NCBI GenBank assembly: GCA_015069325.1 | Contig: SVIV01000001.1 | Location: 17,416-81,415, forward strand | Direction: 5' to 3' | DNA: 64,000 bases | From: Clostridiales bacterium | Lineage (GTDB): Bacteria > Bacillota > Clostridia > Christensenellales > UBA1242 | Shown: in pieces, positions 50,762 through 60,617 of the stretch | Layout of the letters: every line of letters begins with the position of its first letter | Position numbering within the stretch: position 1 is the first letter of the stretch | The notes under the pieces: model-generated | Seen by the model: only the letters and a program-made list of their open reading frames with translations | Database searches by the model: none | What the model was told of the DNA's origin: nothing | Translations under genes and position numbers: made by a program

Positions 50762-50911
50762 ATGAGCGATGTTGATGAAGCGGGTATAGTGCTTGATGAG
50801 TGCTGGGAGATTTTTAGTATGACTGGCGATATAGAAGATGGCAGAATGCTTATTGATGCAATTGCAGAGTATGATTTGCTCTTACAACAGGAAGATGAGG
50901 CGGAACTTTAG
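50762..50911 (+). CDS. yqzL: YqzL-like small protein
   Basis: A 49-residue protein. ATG 50762 follows AAGGAGG; the longer track ORF start has no support. The segment WEIFSMTGDIEDGRMLIDAI resembles the WxxFxxTGxI core of Bacillus YqzL, a short protein of unknown function encoded next to recO. The position three bases before recO supports the assignment. It is acidic throughout. Confidence 0.7.
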   Translation: MSDVDEAGIVLDECWEIFSMTGDIEDGRMLIDAIAEYDLLLQQEDEAEL

Positions 50912-50914
50912 TTA

Positions 50915-51625
50915 ATGGCATCAACAAAAGTCAAAGCGATTGTGCTAGGTGGAACTAATGTAAAAGAAAAGGATAAAATTTTATCGCTATATACTCTCGA
51001 ACAAGGAAAGGTTTCTGTTTCTATGAAGGGAGTGCGTGGAGATAAAGCCAAAATGAAGTTTGCAAAAGAAATTTTTTGTTTTGGTGATTTTATCTTGGAA
51101 GAAGGAAGTTCGCTTCCTATTGTAACGAGCGTGGATATAATTGATAATTTTTATGGATTGTCGCAAGATATTGATAAGTATTACGAAGCTTGCGCCATTT
51201 TAGATGTAATTTCAAAACTCGGTGGAGAAAGCAGTCCTAGTCTTTTTATTGAGCTTATAAAATCATTGAAAACGCTTTGTTATGAAAATGTAAACAAGTA
51301 TTTCGTTTTTAATAAATTTTTGATTAATTATTTCAAAATTATGGGGTATGATTTTTTTACGGATAAATGTTCTTCTTGCAAGGCTACGCTTAGTCATAGA
51401 TACCTTAATTTAGAAGTAGGAGAGCAGGTTTGCCCTGCGTGTAAAAATAGCTTATCTGTTGCAATAAGCGAAAATTGTTATTTAGCTCTCAATGCTTTAA
51501 ATAAATCTGATTATGAAAATTTATCGTCCTTGCAGATTGTAGAAGGTGGGGAAATGTCGGCTTGTGGTTTGCTTGCGAAAAATTATGAGTGGCGAACGGG
51601 AAATAAAATTCTTGATATGAAATGA
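50915..51625 (+). CDS. recO: DNA repair protein RecO
   Basis: A 236-residue recombination mediator that loads RecA with RecR and anneals strands. The N-terminal OB fold (KVKAIVLGGTNVKEKDKIL) is followed by a helical domain with a four-Cys zinc motif (CSSCKATLSH and EQVCPACK). It starts three bases after yqzL with only a weak ribosome site, so it is probably coupled. Length is normal. Confidence 0.9.
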   Translation: MASTKVKAIVLGGTNVKEKDKILSLYTLEQGKVSVSMKGVRGDKAKMKFAKEIFCFGDFILEEGSSLPIVTSVDIIDNFYGLSQDIDKYYEACAILDVISKLGGESSPSLFIELIKSLKTLCYENVNKYFVFNKFLINYFKIMGYDFFTDKCSSCKATLSHRYLNLEVGEQVCPACKNSLSVAISENCYLALNALNKSDYENLSSLQIVEGGEMSACGLLAKNYEWRTGNKILDMK

Positions 51626-51694
51626 GTTATTTGAGAACAGATTGTGCTATTGATGATAAAATTCAATAAGTTATAGTGAAAAATAGGAGAAACT

Positions 51695-52171
51695 ATGTAT
51701 TATAAAATATCTATGAGAGCAGGGCATCACGGTATAGGACAGTTTGCACAACAATCTGTGTATGTTTCGGCTAAAAATGTTTTGCAAGCGTTTGAGATTG
51801 CCAGAAGATTTCCTTCTCTAAAGCATCATCGCTCCATTCCTTTAAATACGGTGCAAATAAGTGAAGATGAGTATATTGCAAATGCAGTGATTGATTCTAG
51901 AAAAAAGCATTTTGATAATGAGATTGTGCCATTACATATTGACATCATCATTAAGAAAGTTTTACCGTCAGTGATAAGAGAAAGAAAGATAAATCCAAAC
52001 GGGGAAAAGGGCAAACTTGCACCAAAATTTTTTGAGCTTTGTTATGAATATAAAAATGCAACTTCAGATGAGCAAAAAGAAGCAGCGTTAAAAACTTTAA
52101 ACGATTGGATTGTTGAAACATATCAAAGTCAAGAAGATGCATCTTTTCAAGATGAGAGTGGACGCTTTTAA
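51695..52171 (+). CDS. conserved-looking 158-residue protein, unknown
   Basis: Cytosolic protein without membrane segments. The N-terminus MYYKISMRAGHHGIGQFAQQ, a RRFPSLKHHRS segment and a C-terminal acidic tail are the most distinctive parts; I recognise no family. GGAG precedes the ATG, and TTGATG-16-TATAGT upstream could be its promoter. It is followed by a terminator and then the ribosomal cluster promoters. Confidence 0.7.
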   Translation: MYYKISMRAGHHGIGQFAQQSVYVSAKNVLQAFEIARRFPSLKHHRSIPLNTVQISEDEYIANAVIDSRKKHFDNEIVPLHIDIIIKKVLPSVIRERKINPNGEKGKLAPKFFELCYEYKNATSDEQKEAALKTLNDWIVETYQSQEDASFQDESGRF

Positions 52172-52185
52172 AAGATATGTTAATA

Positions 52186-52220
52186 AAAAGAGAGATTGCA
52201 ATAAACATTCTCTTTTTTTT
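52186..52220 (+). terminator. terminator after the unknown gene
   Basis: AAAAGAGA / TCTCTTTT stem with a long loop and eight T. Confidence 0.7.
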
Positions 52221-52273
52221 ATGCTAAAGGTCAGTTATTGTCGAGAATGCCAAAAAACAACAAAAATTAAGGC

Positions 52274-52302
52274 TTGACAGGGTATTAGTTATATAGTATA
52301 AT
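52274..52302 (+). promoter_or_regulatory. S10-spc operon promoter P1
   Basis: TTGACA, 17-base spacer, TATAAT, all consensus. It lies about 340 bases before rpsJ. Confidence 0.85.
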
Positions 52303-52345
52303 ATATATGTAATTAAATCTTATTTATATTGCTGGCGGAAGTGGG

Positions 52346-52380
52346 TTTACAAAAAAGTTTCAATTTTGTAAATTTTTTTT
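52346..52380 (+). terminator. terminator-like hairpin between P1 and P2
   Basis: TTTACAAAA / TTTTGTAAA nine-pair stem followed by eight T. The loop GTTTCAA can instead pair with TTGAAA just downstream, and GGGTTT with AAACCC, giving an alternative fold that breaks the terminator. Confidence 0.6.
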
Positions 52381-52390
52381 GAAAAAACCC

Positions 52391-52419
52391 TTGACTTCTT
52401 GCTTTTGATTTGTTACAAT
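52391..52419 (+). promoter_or_regulatory. S10-spc operon promoter P2
   Basis: TTGACT, 17-base spacer, TACAAT, preceded by the P1 hairpin. Confidence 0.8.
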
Positions 52420-52425
52420 ACATAC

Positions 52426-52625
52426 GCTGTGAAATACGGGTTGAAATATGAGGTTACTTTGGTTACCGGCAATCAAAGAGAATTCATATGGACAAGTTCG
52501 TGGCAACGACTACGAGCGACTAGCCGAAAAATCACATTTTTTAAAGTCCAACAGCACGATACACGCGGACGGGTTTTCCGCAAGGTCGGATAGGGCAGAA
52601 TGTGGTGGTTAGCATTGCTATTACA
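52426..52625 (+). promoter_or_regulatory. untranslated leader of the ribosomal protein operon
   Basis: About 200 bases between P2 and the rpsJ ribosome site. GC is higher than in surrounding intergenic DNA, and hairpins such as GCGGA/TCCGC and TAGCA/TGCTA are present. The ORF drawn here by the track starts inside P2 and has no ribosome site. A role in autogenous control by a ribosomal protein is plausible from knowledge of other S10 operons, but no specific motif was identified. Confidence 0.5.
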
Positions 52626-52641
52626 GGAGGTAAATTAATTA

Positions 52642-52950
52642 ATGGCAACACAAGTTATTAGAATTAAACTTAAGGCCTTTGAACACAGTCTTATCGATGA
52701 AGCTTGCAAAAGAATAATTGATACTGCTGAAAAGTTTGGCGCTAAAGTCGCTGGGCCAATCCCACTTCCAACAGATAAGGAAGTGATTACAGTAATTCGT
52801 TCACCACACAAATACAAAGACAGTCGTGAACAATTTGAGTCAAGAACTCACAAAAGACTTATTGATATCTACTCACCATCAGCTAAGGCGGTTGACGCAC
52901 TTATGAAGATTGATCTTCCAGCTGGCGTTGATATCAAAATCAAATTATAA
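52642..52950 (+). CDS. rpsJ: 30S ribosomal protein S10
   Basis: A 102-residue protein of the 30S head, also the NusE antitermination factor. [15 protein letters not shown] and [14 protein letters not shown] are conserved. AGGAGGT lies nine bases before the ATG. First gene of the cluster; 16 bases before rplC. Confidence 0.98.
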   Translation: MATQVIRIKLKAFEHSLIDEACKRIIDTAEKFGAKVAGPIPLPTDKEVITVIRSPHKYKDSREQFESRTHKRLIDIYSPSAKAVDALMKIDLPAGVDIKIKL

Positions 52951-52966
52951 TTGGAGGAAGATGTAA

Positions 52967-53602
52967 ATGAAAAAAGCAATAGTTGGAAAGAAACTTGGCA
53001 TGACTCAAGTCTTCACTCCAGAAGGTGTAGTTATCCCAGTTACTGTTGTAGAGGCAGGTCCTTGCCCAGTTGTTCAGGTTAAAAACAACGAAACAGACGG
53101 ATATAGTGCAGTTGTTGTTGCATTTGACAAACAAAAAGCACAAAGAGTTAACAAACCTATGACAGGAGCATTCAAAAAAGCCGGAATCGATACTTATAGA
53201 TTTGTTAAAGAATTAAGATTTGACAACGCTAGTGAATATTCACTTGGCCAAGAAATCAAAGCTGACATCTTCGCAGAAGGAGATAAAGTTGACGTTGTAG
53301 GAACTACAAGAGGTCGTGGATTTACAGGCGTTATTCAAAGATGGAACCAACACAGACTTAAAATGACTCACGGTGTTGGCCCTGTTCATAGAGAAGTCGG
53401 ATCTATGGGCGCAAACTCAACTCCATCAAGAGTATTCAAAAACAAGAATATGCCAGGACATTACGGAGTTGAAAGAGTTACTATTCAAAATCTTGAAATT
53501 GTTAAAGTTGACACTGACAGAAATGTTCTTCTTGTTAAAGGTTGCATTCCTGGACCAAAAGGTTCAATCGTAACAGTTAGAGAAGCTAAGAAAGGAAACT
53601 AA
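52967..53602 (+). CDS. rplC: 50S ribosomal protein L3
   Basis: A 211-residue early-assembly 50S protein near the peptidyl transferase centre. The N-terminal VGKKLGMTQVF and the central loop TRGRGFTGVIQRW are diagnostic. TTGGAGG precedes the ATG. Normal length. Confidence 0.98.
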   Translation: MKKAIVGKKLGMTQVFTPEGVVIPVTVVEAGPCPVVQVKNNETDGYSAVVVAFDKQKAQRVNKPMTGAFKKAGIDTYRFVKELRFDNASEYSLGQEIKADIFAEGDKVDVVGTTRGRGFTGVIQRWNQHRLKMTHGVGPVHREVGSMGANSTPSRVFKNKNMPGHYGVERVTIQNLEIVKVDTDRNVLLVKGCIPGPKGSIVTVREAKKGN

Positions 53603-53615
53603 AAGGAGATAAGAA

Positions 53616-54242
53616 ATGGCAAAAGTTAAAGTTTATAATATGTCTGCAAACGAAGTTGGTCAAATCGAACTCTCTGATGACCTTTTCGCAGTAGAATACA
53701 ACGAAGCTCTTATTCACGAAGTTTTGGTTGCTTACAATGCAAATCAAAGACAAGGAACTAAATCAGCTCTCACAAGAAGTGAAGTAAGAGGACACGCTAA
53801 GAAACCTTGGCGTCAAAAGGGAACTGGTAGAGCAAGACACGGCTCAACTAAAGGCCCACAATGGACAGGTGGTGGAGTTGTATTTGCTCCAAAGCCAAGA
53901 GACTTCTCTAAGAAAGTAAACAAACAAAAGAGAAGATATGCTCTTTTAAGTGCACTCAGCACAAAACTTGCTCAAAATGAAGTTACAGTAGTTGACAACT
54001 TCGCTTTTGAAGCACCAAAAACAAAACAAGCTAAGGCTTTCGTTGAAGCATTCAAATTTACAGGAAAAACTCTTGTAATCAATGCTGGAAACGACAAGAA
54101 TGTAAAACTTGCTACAGCAAATCTTCCTTGCCTTAGTATTCAAGAAGCATCTGATATGAACATCTATGACATTCTTTCAAATAAAAATGTTGTTCTTACT
54201 CAGTCTGCAATCAAATCTATTGAGGAGGCATACGCAGAATAA
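53616..54242 (+). CDS. rplD: 50S ribosomal protein L4
   Basis: A 208-residue 50S protein lining the exit tunnel. [19 protein letters not shown] is the conserved extended loop. In enterobacteria L4 autoregulates the S10 operon; whether it does so here is unknown. Its stop overlaps the rplW start (TAATG). Confidence 0.98.
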   Translation: MAKVKVYNMSANEVGQIELSDDLFAVEYNEALIHEVLVAYNANQRQGTKSALTRSEVRGHAKKPWRQKGTGRARHGSTKGPQWTGGGVVFAPKPRDFSKKVNKQKRRYALLSALSTKLAQNEVTVVDNFAFEAPKTKQAKAFVEAFKFTGKTLVINAGNDKNVKLATANLPCLSIQEASDMNIYDILSNKNVVLTQSAIKSIEEAYAE

Positions 54243-54544
54243 TGGAAGCTAACAAAATCATTATAAGACCACTTCTCACTGAGAAAAGTTACTCTGGTAT
54301 TGCAAACAAAGTTTATACTTTCGTAGTTGCAAAGAATGCTGGAAAAATTGAAATCAAAAAAGCAGTTGAAACACTTTTCGACGTTAAAGTTGAAAAAGTA
54401 AACACTGTTATCGTTAAAGGACACAAGAAAGTTCAAAATACAAAAGCTGGAAGAACAGTTGGAAAGACTAGCGATTACAAAAAAGCAATCGTTACACTTA
54501 CTGCAGAGTCTAAGACAATTGCATTCTTCGATAGCTTATCTTAA
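54242..54544 (+). CDS. rplW: 50S ribosomal protein L23
   Basis: A 100-residue exit-tunnel protein that docks SRP and trigger factor. [11 protein letters not shown] and [17 protein letters not shown] are conserved. One-base overlap with rplD; a ribosome site (TTGAGGAGG) lies within the end of rplD. Confidence 0.97.
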   Translation: MEANKIIIRPLLTEKSYSGIANKVYTFVVAKNAGKIEIKKAVETLFDVKVEKVNTVIVKGHKKVQNTKAGRTVGKTSDYKKAIVTLTAESKTIAFFDSLS

Positions 54545-54558
54545 TAGGAGGGTATAAA

Positions 54559-55386
54559 ATGGCAATTAAAACACATAGACCTACTTCTGCTGGAAGAAGA
54601 TTTTATACTACATCTTCCTATGAAGAAATTACTAAATTTGAGCCTGAAAAATCACTTCTTGCAAAGAAAGATAAGAATGCAGGAAGAAACTCACAAGGCA
54701 AAGTTACTGTTAGACACCAAGGTGGTGGAAACAGACAAAAATATCGTATCATTGACTTTAAGAGAAATAAAGACAATATTCCTGCAAAAGTTGTAGGTAT
54801 TGAATACGATCCAAACAGAACTGCATATATCGCACTTCTTTCATACGCTGATGGAGAAAAGAGATATATTATCGCTCCTGTTGGACTTAAAGATGGTGAT
54901 ATCGTAATGAGCGGAAGCGAAGTTGAAATTAAAGTCGGCAACAATCTTCCACTTGCATCAATTCCAGTAGGTTCACTTATCCACAATATTGAACTCGAAC
55001 CAAATAAGGGCGGACAACTTGCTCGTTCTGCTGGTAGTGAAGTTCAACTTATGGCTAAAGAAGGTAAGTATGCAACTCTCAGACTTCCATCTGGAGAAAT
55101 GAGAAAAGTTCTTCTTACTTGCAGAGCAACTATCGGAACTGTTGGCAATATTGATCACGAACTTGTATCTCTCGGTAAAGCCGGAAGAAAAAGACATATG
55201 GGTGTTAGACCTGCTGTCCGTGGTGTTGCAATGAACCCTAATGACCACAAACACGGTGGTGGTGAAGGTAAGAGCCCAATCGGTATGGCTTCTCCTGTTA
55301 CACCTTGGAATAAGCCTGCTCTTGGATACAAGACTAGAAAGAGTAAAAATCGCTCTAACCGTTTAATGGTTAAGAGAGTTAATTAG
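54559..55386 (+). CDS. rplB: 50S ribosomal protein L2
   Basis: A 275-residue core 50S protein required for subunit association. [18 protein letters not shown] and the C-terminal [10 protein letters not shown] segment are conserved. AGGAGGG precedes the ATG. Normal length. Confidence 0.98.
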   Translation: MAIKTHRPTSAGRRFYTTSSYEEITKFEPEKSLLAKKDKNAGRNSQGKVTVRHQGGGNRQKYRIIDFKRNKDNIPAKVVGIEYDPNRTAYIALLSYADGEKRYIIAPVGLKDGDIVMSGSEVEIKVGNNLPLASIPVGSLIHNIELEPNKGGQLARSAGSEVQLMAKEGKYATLRLPSGEMRKVLLTCRATIGTVGNIDHELVSLGKAGRKRHMGVRPAVRGVAMNPNDHKHGGGEGKSPIGMASPVTPWNKPALGYKTRKSKNRSNRLMVKRVN

Positions 55387-55397
55387 GAGAGAAGACT

Positions 55398-55682
55398 ATG
55401 AGCAAATCATTAAAGAAAAAGCCTTATGTTCATCCAAGTTTAGTTAAGAAAGTTGCCGAAATGCAAGAAGCTGGCGTTAAAAAGCCAATCAAAACTTGGT
55501 CAAGATCATCTACAATCTATCCTGATTTTGTAGGATACACATTCGCAGTGCATAATGGTAAAAAACACGTCCCTGTTTACTGCACAGCTGATATGGTAGG
55601 ACACAAACTTGGAGAATTCGCTCCAACAAGAACATACAAGGGACACACTAAAAAGTCGGCCAACACAGTTGGTAAGAAATAA
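55398..55682 (+). CDS. rpsS: 30S ribosomal protein S19
   Basis: A 94-residue 30S head protein. [19 protein letters not shown] and [16 protein letters not shown] are the conserved segments. AGGAGAG precedes the ATG. Confidence 0.98.
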   Translation: MSKSLKKKPYVHPSLVKKVAEMQEAGVKKPIKTWSRSSTIYPDFVGYTFAVHNGKKHVPVYCTADMVGHKLGEFAPTRTYKGHTKKSANTVGKK

Positions 55683-55692
55683 GGAGTAAGTA

Positions 55693-56082
55693 ATGGCTAC
55701 AAGAATTAGACAAAAAGCAGAAAAGCACGCACAAGAAAAGAAATATCCTTATGCTATCGCTAAATATGTAAGAATGAGTCCTTCAAAAATCACTTATATC
55801 CTTGATCTCGTTCGTGGAAAGAAAGCACAAGAAGCAGTTGCTATTCTTGAAAATATGCCTGATAAAGGTGCGGACGAAAGCCTTAATGTTTTAAAGAGTG
55901 CAATTGCAAACGCTGAAAACAATATGGGTAAAAATGTTGAAACATTATTCGTTAAAGAAGCTTATGCTACAAGTGGACCACAATTCAAAAGAATGTCTGC
56001 AAGAGCAAAAGGTTCTGGAAACGTAATTCTCAAGAAAACTTCACACATTACAATTGTGCTTGATGAAGTGGTAGGAGGCTAA
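55693..56082 (+). CDS. rplV: 50S ribosomal protein L22
   Basis: A 129-residue protein of the exit tunnel. The N-terminus carries about 18 extra charged residues (RIRQKAEKHAQEKK) before the usual AKYVRMSPSK. The tunnel hairpin PQFKRMSARAKGSG and end TSHITIVL are conserved. Separated by one base from rpsC. Confidence 0.97.
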   Translation: MATRIRQKAEKHAQEKKYPYAIAKYVRMSPSKITYILDLVRGKKAQEAVAILENMPDKGADESLNVLKSAIANAENNMGKNVETLFVKEAYATSGPQFKRMSARAKGSGNVILKKTSHITIVLDEVVGG

Positions 56083-56083
56083 G

Positions 56084-56767
56084 ATGGGACAAAAAGTTAG
56101 TCCAGTAGGACTTAGAATTGGAATTAACAAAGATTGGAATGCTACTTGGTATGCAGATAAGAAAACTTTTGCTGCAAACCTTAAGGAAGACCAAGATATT
56201 AAAAATTTCATCAACAAAGAATACAGAGCTTGCGCTATTTCAAAAGTAACAATTGAAAGAACTGAAGGCAAACTCGCAGTAAATATTTTCACTGCAAAAC
56301 CTGGTATGATTATCGGAACTAAGGGTGCAGGAATTGAAGTAATCAAAAAACAAATCGCAAAACTCATCAGACCTGTAAAACTTTTACTTGTTAATGTAAA
56401 AGAAGTAAAGAGACCTGATCTTGATGCTCAACTTGTTGCAGAAAGCATTGTAGGACAACTCGAAAAACGTGTTGCTGCTAAGAGAGCACTCAAACAGGCT
56501 ATTGAAAGAGTTATGAAAGCTGGCGCTAAAGGTTGCAAACTTCAAGTTAGTGGCGTTCTTGCAAAAGCAAATGAAAAGGCACAAGTTGAAAAGCAATTCA
56601 GAGGCTCAGTTCCACTTCATACTCTTAGAGCTGACATTGACTATGGTGAAGCAGCTGCTTATACTATTATCGGAAAGATTGGTGTTAAGTGCTGGATTTA
56701 CAAGGGAGAAATCCTTGGAAAAGCTCGTCTGACAACAAAGGAGGACAACAAAAATGTTAATGCCTAA
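56084..56767 (+). CDS. rpsC: 30S ribosomal protein S3
   Basis: A 227-residue 30S protein at the mRNA entry with a KH domain ([18 protein letters not shown]). [14 protein letters not shown] is the N-terminal signature. GGAGG lies at the end of rplV. It overlaps rplP by 14 bases. Confidence 0.98.
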   Translation: MGQKVSPVGLRIGINKDWNATWYADKKTFAANLKEDQDIKNFINKEYRACAISKVTIERTEGKLAVNIFTAKPGMIIGTKGAGIEVIKKQIAKLIRPVKLLLVNVKEVKRPDLDAQLVAESIVGQLEKRVAAKRALKQAIERVMKAGAKGCKLQVSGVLAKANEKAQVEKQFRGSVPLHTLRADIDYGEAAAYTIIGKIGVKCWIYKGEILGKARLTTKEDNKNVNA

Positions 56768-57191
56768 AAGAGTTAAAAGAAGAAGAGTTCACAGAGGCAG
56801 AATGACTGGTAAAGCTACAAAAGGCAATACTCTTGCTTACGGTTCTTTCGGAATGATAGCAACAGAACCTTGCTGGATTAAGTCAAACCAAATTGAAGCT
56901 GCCAGAATCGCTCTTACAAGATATACAAGAAGAGATGGTAAAGTTTGGATTAAAATTTTCCCAGACAAGCCAGTAACAAAGAAACCTGCAGACACTCGTA
57001 TGGGTTCTGGTAAAGGTTCTCCAGAATACTGGGTAGCAGTAGTAAAACCTGGTAGAGTTCTTTTTGAAATCGAAGGGGTTTCAGAAGAAATCGCTAGAGA
57101 AGCACTCAGACTTGCTGGACACAAACTTCCTTGTAAAACAAAATTTATAAAGAAAGAAGAAGCAAAAGGTGGTGTGGAAGATGAAAATTAA
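56754..57191 (+). CDS. rplP: 50S ribosomal protein L16
   Basis: A 145-residue protein near the A site. [17 protein letters not shown] and the [16 protein letters not shown] loop are conserved. GGAGG lies within the end of rpsC. It overlaps rpmC by 11 bases. The start Met Leu Met Pro is the family's usual one. Confidence 0.98.
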   Translation: MLMPKRVKRRRVHRGRMTGKATKGNTLAYGSFGMIATEPCWIKSNQIEAARIALTRYTRRDGKVWIKIFPDKPVTKKPADTRMGSGKGSPEYWVAVVKPGRVLFEIEGVSEEIAREALRLAGHKLPCKTKFIKKEEAKGGVEDEN

Positions 57192-57393
57192 TGATATTAA
57201 ATATCTATCTGTTGCAGAACTTAATGAAAAACTTAAAGAACTTAATAGTGAGTTATTTAATCTTAGATTCTCTCACGCTACAAGATCACTTGCAAATCCT
57301 ATGGCTATCCACAATGTAAAAAAGGATATTGCAAGAGTAAAAACAGTTCTTAGAGAAAAAGAATTAGAAGGAGGCAACAATGGAAACAACTAG
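57181..57393 (+). CDS. rpmC: 50S ribosomal protein L29
   Basis: A 70-residue two-helix protein at the tunnel exit. ATG 57181 is preferred over the GTG-type start at 57169, giving [34 protein letters not shown] is conserved. It overlaps rplP and rpsQ, 11 and 14 bases. Confidence 0.96.
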   Translation: MKINDIKYLSVAELNEKLKELNSELFNLRFSHATRSLANPMAIHNVKKDIARVKTVLREKELEGGNNGNN

Positions 57394-57643
57394 AAATTCA
57401 AGACTTGTTCGTCAAGGCGAAGTAGTAAGTGCTGGAAAAATGGATAAAACTGTTGTAGTTAAAGTCGTTTCCAGAGTAAAAAGCCCAATTTACAAAAAAG
57501 TCGTTCAAAAATCAAATACATTCAAAGCTCACGATGAAAACAACGAATGCGGAATGGGTGATATCGTTCGCATTATGGAAACTCGTCCACTTTCAAAAGA
57601 CAAGCATTTCCGCGTTATTGAAATCGTAGAGAAAGCGAAGTAA
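57380..57643 (+). CDS. rpsQ: 30S ribosomal protein S17
   Basis: An 87-residue OB-fold 30S protein. [17 protein letters not shown] and [19 protein letters not shown] are conserved. GGAGG lies in the end of rpmC. Confidence 0.97.
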   Translation: METTRNSRLVRQGEVVSAGKMDKTVVVKVVSRVKSPIYKKVVQKSNTFKAHDENNECGMGDIVRIMETRPLSKDKHFRVIEIVEKAK

Positions 57644-57654
57644 GGAGGAACACT

Positions 57655-58023
57655 ATGATTCAACCACAAACAAGATTAAAAGTAGCTGACAACACAGGTG
57701 CTAAAGAAATTATGTGTATTAGAGTTCTTGGTGGCTCTTACAGAAGAAGTGGAAACATTGGTGATATCATCGTTGCTTCTGTTAAGAAGGCAATTCCTGG
57801 TGGAACTGTTAAGAAGGGTGATGTTGTTAAAGCAGTTATCGTTCGTTCTTCTAAAGGTCTTCGCAGAACAGATGGTTCTCATATTAGATTTGATGATAAT
57901 GCAGCTGTTATTATCGATAATCAAAAACAACCTAAGGGAACTCGTGTATTTGGACCTATCGCCAGAGAACTTCGTGATAAAGGGTATATGAAAATTATAT
58001 CTCTTGCACCGGACGTTATATAA
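57655..58023 (+). CDS. rplN: 50S ribosomal protein L14
   Basis: A 122-residue interface protein that contacts 16S r[22 protein letters not shown] and the ending IISLAPDVI are typical. AAGGAGG precedes the ATG. Confidence 0.98.
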   Translation: MIQPQTRLKVADNTGAKEIMCIRVLGGSYRRSGNIGDIIVASVKKAIPGGTVKKGDVVKAVIVRSSKGLRRTDGSHIRFDDNAAVIIDNQKQPKGTRVFGPIARELRDKGYMKIISLAPDVI

Positions 58024-58035
58024 AAGGAGCGCATA

Positions 58036-58503
58036 ATGAAGATGACAATTAAAACAGGCGATAATGTTCTCGTAATCGCAGGAAAAGATAAAGGAAAAAC
58101 AGGAAAAGTTACAGCAGTTAACTCTGCTGCAAATAAAGTTCTTGTAGAAAACGTAAATGTTGTTACTAAACACCAAAAACCACGTTCTCAACAAGATAAG
58201 GGCGGAATCGTAAAGAAATCTGCTCCAATTGAAGCTTCAAATGTTCAAGTAATTTGCCCAGTTTGCGGAAAAGCAACAAGAATTGCTCACAGCGAAATCG
58301 AAGGCAAAAAAGTAAGAACTTGCAAGAAATGCAACGCATCTTTAGACAAAGAATTCGTAAAAGCAAGCAAGAAAGAAGCAAAAAAATCAACAGTTAAAGC
58401 ATCTGATCTTAAAGGTGCAAAATTAAAGGCTGCTACTGAAACTACAGAAGAAGCGCCTAAGAAAACAACAAAAAAGTCGACAGCTAAAAAGGTAAGCGAA
58501 TAG
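58036..58503 (+). CDS. rplX: 50S ribosomal protein L24 with C-terminal extension
   Basis: A 155-residue assembly initiator with a KOW domain (VLVIAGKDKGKTGKVTAV). A four-Cys pattern (CPVCGKATRI and RTCKKCNASL) could bind zinc. The usual length is about 100-110 residues; here about 45 further residues of a low-complexity Lys/Thr/Ala tail (APKKTTKKSTAKK) follow. AAGGAG precedes the ATG. Confidence 0.96.
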   Translation: MKMTIKTGDNVLVIAGKDKGKTGKVTAVNSAANKVLVENVNVVTKHQKPRSQQDKGGIVKKSAPIEASNVQVICPVCGKATRIAHSEIEGKKVRTCKKCNASLDKEFVKASKKEAKKSTVKASDLKGAKLKAATETTEEAPKKTTKKSTAKKVSE

Positions 58504-58512
58504 GAGTAAAAA

Positions 58513-59064
58513 ATGGCAAAAGAACTTAATAGAATCGCAGTTAAATATAAAGATGAAGTTGTTCCTGCGCTCATTAACGAATTTGGTTACAAAAACGTAA
58601 ACGAAGTTCCAAAACTTGAAAAAATTGTTCTTAATATGGGACTTGGTGAAGTTAAAGGAAACTCAAAGAGTTTTAATATCGCTGTTGATGAACTTCAAGC
58701 AATTGCTGGACAAAAACCAGTAGTAACACTTGCTAAAAAGTCAATCTCAAACTTCGGTTTAAGAGAAGGACAAAAAATCGGTGCTAAAGTTACTCTTAGA
58801 GGAGACAGAATGTATGAGTTCTTTGATAGACTCACTGCAATCGCTCTCCCAAAAGTAAGAGACTTTAGAGGAATTTCTGACAAGTCATTTGATGGAAAAG
58901 GAAATTATTCTATGGGAATTAAAGAACAATTAATTTTCCCTGAAATCGTATATGAAAAAGTCGAAAAAATCAGAGGTTTTGACATTACTTTTGTAACAAC
59001 TGCTAAGACCAATGAAGAAGCAAAATCATTACTTAAGGCACTTGGCTTGCCTTTTGCAAGATAG
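58513..59064 (+). CDS. rplE: 50S ribosomal protein L5
   Basis: A 183-residue protein that binds 5S rRNA in the central protuberance. [11 protein letters not shown] and [20 protein letters not shown] are conserved. TAGGAG precedes the ATG. Confidence 0.98.
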   Translation: MAKELNRIAVKYKDEVVPALINEFGYKNVNEVPKLEKIVLNMGLGEVKGNSKSFNIAVDELQAIAGQKPVVTLAKKSISNFGLREGQKIGAKVTLRGDRMYEFFDRLTAIALPKVRDFRGISDKSFDGKGNYSMGIKEQLIFPEIVYEKVEKIRGFDITFVTTAKTNEEAKSLLKALGLPFAR

Positions 59065-59074
59065 GAGTTAATTT

Positions 59075-59260
59075 ATGGCAAAGAAAGCATTAGTTGAAAA
59101 ACAACAAAGAACACAAAAGTATAAAACTCGTGAATATACAAGATGCTCTCTCTGTGGAAGACCACACGCTGTTCTTAGAAAGTATGGAATTTGCAGAGTT
59201 TGCTTCCGTGAACTTGCTAACAAAGGTGAAATTCCTGGTGTTAGAAAGTCAAGCTGGTAA
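59075..59260 (+). CDS. rpsN: 30S ribosomal protein S14 type Z (zinc form)
   Basis: A 61-residue zinc-binding S14 with [10 protein letters not shown] and [12 protein letters not shown], the short Cys4 form. Ends PGVRKSSW, the family norm. AGGAG precedes the ATG. Confidence 0.98.
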   Translation: MAKKALVEKQQRTQKYKTREYTRCSLCGRPHAVLRKYGICRVCFRELANKGEIPGVRKSSW

Positions 59261-59271
59261 GGAGGAACATA

Positions 59272-59670
59272 ATGAGATTAACAGATCCAATCGCAGATAT
59301 GCTTACAAGAATTAGAAATGCAATCAATGCAAAACACGAAGAAGTAAGCGTTCCTGCATCAAACGAAAAACTTGCAATCACTAAAATCCTTCTTGAAGAA
59401 GGCTATATTCGTGGTTATGAAGAAAAAGAAGAAGGCTCTCACAAAAATATTCTTGTATCTTTGAAGTATGATGAAGCTGGCGACAGCGTTATTCAAGGAC
59501 TTAGAAGAATTTCTAAACCAGGTCTTCGTATCTATGCTCAAAAAGATAAACTTCCAAAAGTTATTAGCGGACTTGGAATTGCAATCATCTCTACAAACAA
59601 GGGAATTGTAACAGACAAAGTTGCTAGACAACTTGGAGTGGGCGGGGAAGTTCTCGCTTACGTATGGTAA
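59272..59670 (+). CDS. rpsH: 30S ribosomal protein S8
   Basis: A 132-residue 16S-binding protein and, in enterobacteria, the repressor of the spc operon. [13 protein letters not shown] and [14 protein letters not shown] are conserved; ends [15 protein letters not shown] precedes the ATG. Confidence 0.98.
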   Translation: MRLTDPIADMLTRIRNAINAKHEEVSVPASNEKLAITKILLEEGYIRGYEEKEEGSHKNILVSLKYDEAGDSVIQGLRRISKPGLRIYAQKDKLPKVISGLGIAIISTNKGIVTDKVARQLGVGGEVLAYVW

Positions 59671-59679
59671 GGAGGGGTT

Positions 59680-60228
59680 ATGTCAAGAATTGGTAAAAAT
59701 CCTATTGTTATGCCTGCTGGCGTAACTGCTAAATTTGAAAATGGTCTTCTTACTGTAAATGGACCAAAAGGAGCATTAACTCAAGAAGTTAACAGTGTTA
59801 TTGGCGTAAACATTGAAGGACAAACTCTTTCATTTGTTATTGCTAAAGAAACTGCTGACTCTAATGCAAAACACGGTCTCTACAGAGCACTTGCAAACAA
59901 TATGGTTAAAGGTGTTTCTGAAGGATTTAAGAAAACACTTCTTGTTTCTGGTGTAGGTTACAAAGTAGCCGTTCAAGGAAACAAACTTGTAATGAACCTT
60001 GGACTTTCTCATCCAGTAGAATTAGAAATTCCACAAGGTCTTCAAGTTGCTTGTCCAAACACAACTGAAATTAATGTCACAGGTATTGACAAACAAGCTG
60101 TTGGACAATTCGCATCAAAAATTAAATTTACTAGACCAGTTGAACCATATCACGGATATGGAATCAGATATGCTGATCAAGTAGTTGTTAGAAAAGTCGG
60201 AAAAACTGCCGGAAAAGGCAAGAAATAG
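59680..60228 (+). CDS. rplF: 50S ribosomal protein L6
   Basis: A 182-residue protein near the factor-binding site. MSRIGKNPIVMPAGV and the C-terminal EPYHGYGIRYADQVVVRKV are conserved. AAGGAGG precedes the ATG. Confidence 0.98.
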   Translation: MSRIGKNPIVMPAGVTAKFENGLLTVNGPKGALTQEVNSVIGVNIEGQTLSFVIAKETADSNAKHGLYRALANNMVKGVSEGFKKTLLVSGVGYKVAVQGNKLVMNLGLSHPVELEIPQGLQVACPNTTEINVTGIDKQAVGQFASKIKFTRPVEPYHGYGIRYADQVVVRKVGKTAGKGKK

Positions 60229-60239
60229 GAGAAACTTAA

Positions 60240-60608
60240 ATGATTAACAAAACTGATAAAAATCAAGAAAGATTAGTTCGTCATAAAAGAGTTAGAAGAA
60301 AGGTTGCAGGAACGCCTTCAAGACCACGTCTTTGCGTTTACAAATCACTTAATTCTATTTATGGTCAAATTATTGACGATACAAATGGAGTAACTCTTGT
60401 TTCTGCTTCAACTCTTGATAAAGAAGTAAAAGCACTCCTTAACGGTAAGAGCAAATCTGAACAAGCAAAAATTGTTGGAGAAACAATTGCTAAGCGTGCT
60501 CTTGAAAAGAACATCACTGAAGTTGTTTTTGATAGAGGCGGATACATTTATATCGGACGTGTTCAGGCTTTGGCTGATGGTGCCAGAGAAGCTGGACTTA
60601 AATTTTAG
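60240..60608 (+). CDS. rplR: 50S ribosomal protein L18
   Basis: A 122-residue 5S rRNA-binding protein. [20 protein letters not shown] and [20 protein letters not shown] are conserved. AGGAG precedes the ATG. Confidence 0.98.
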   Translation: MINKTDKNQERLVRHKRVRRKVAGTPSRPRLCVYKSLNSIYGQIIDDTNGVTLVSASTLDKEVKALLNGKSKSEQAKIVGETIAKRALEKNITEVVFDRGGYIYIGRVQALADGAREAGLKF

Positions 60609-60617
60609 GAGGAAATT

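Noticed and set aside
52399-52593. 64-residue ORF upstream of rpsJ
   Set aside because: It begins inside promoter P2 and has no ribosome site; the region is better explained as an untranslated leader.
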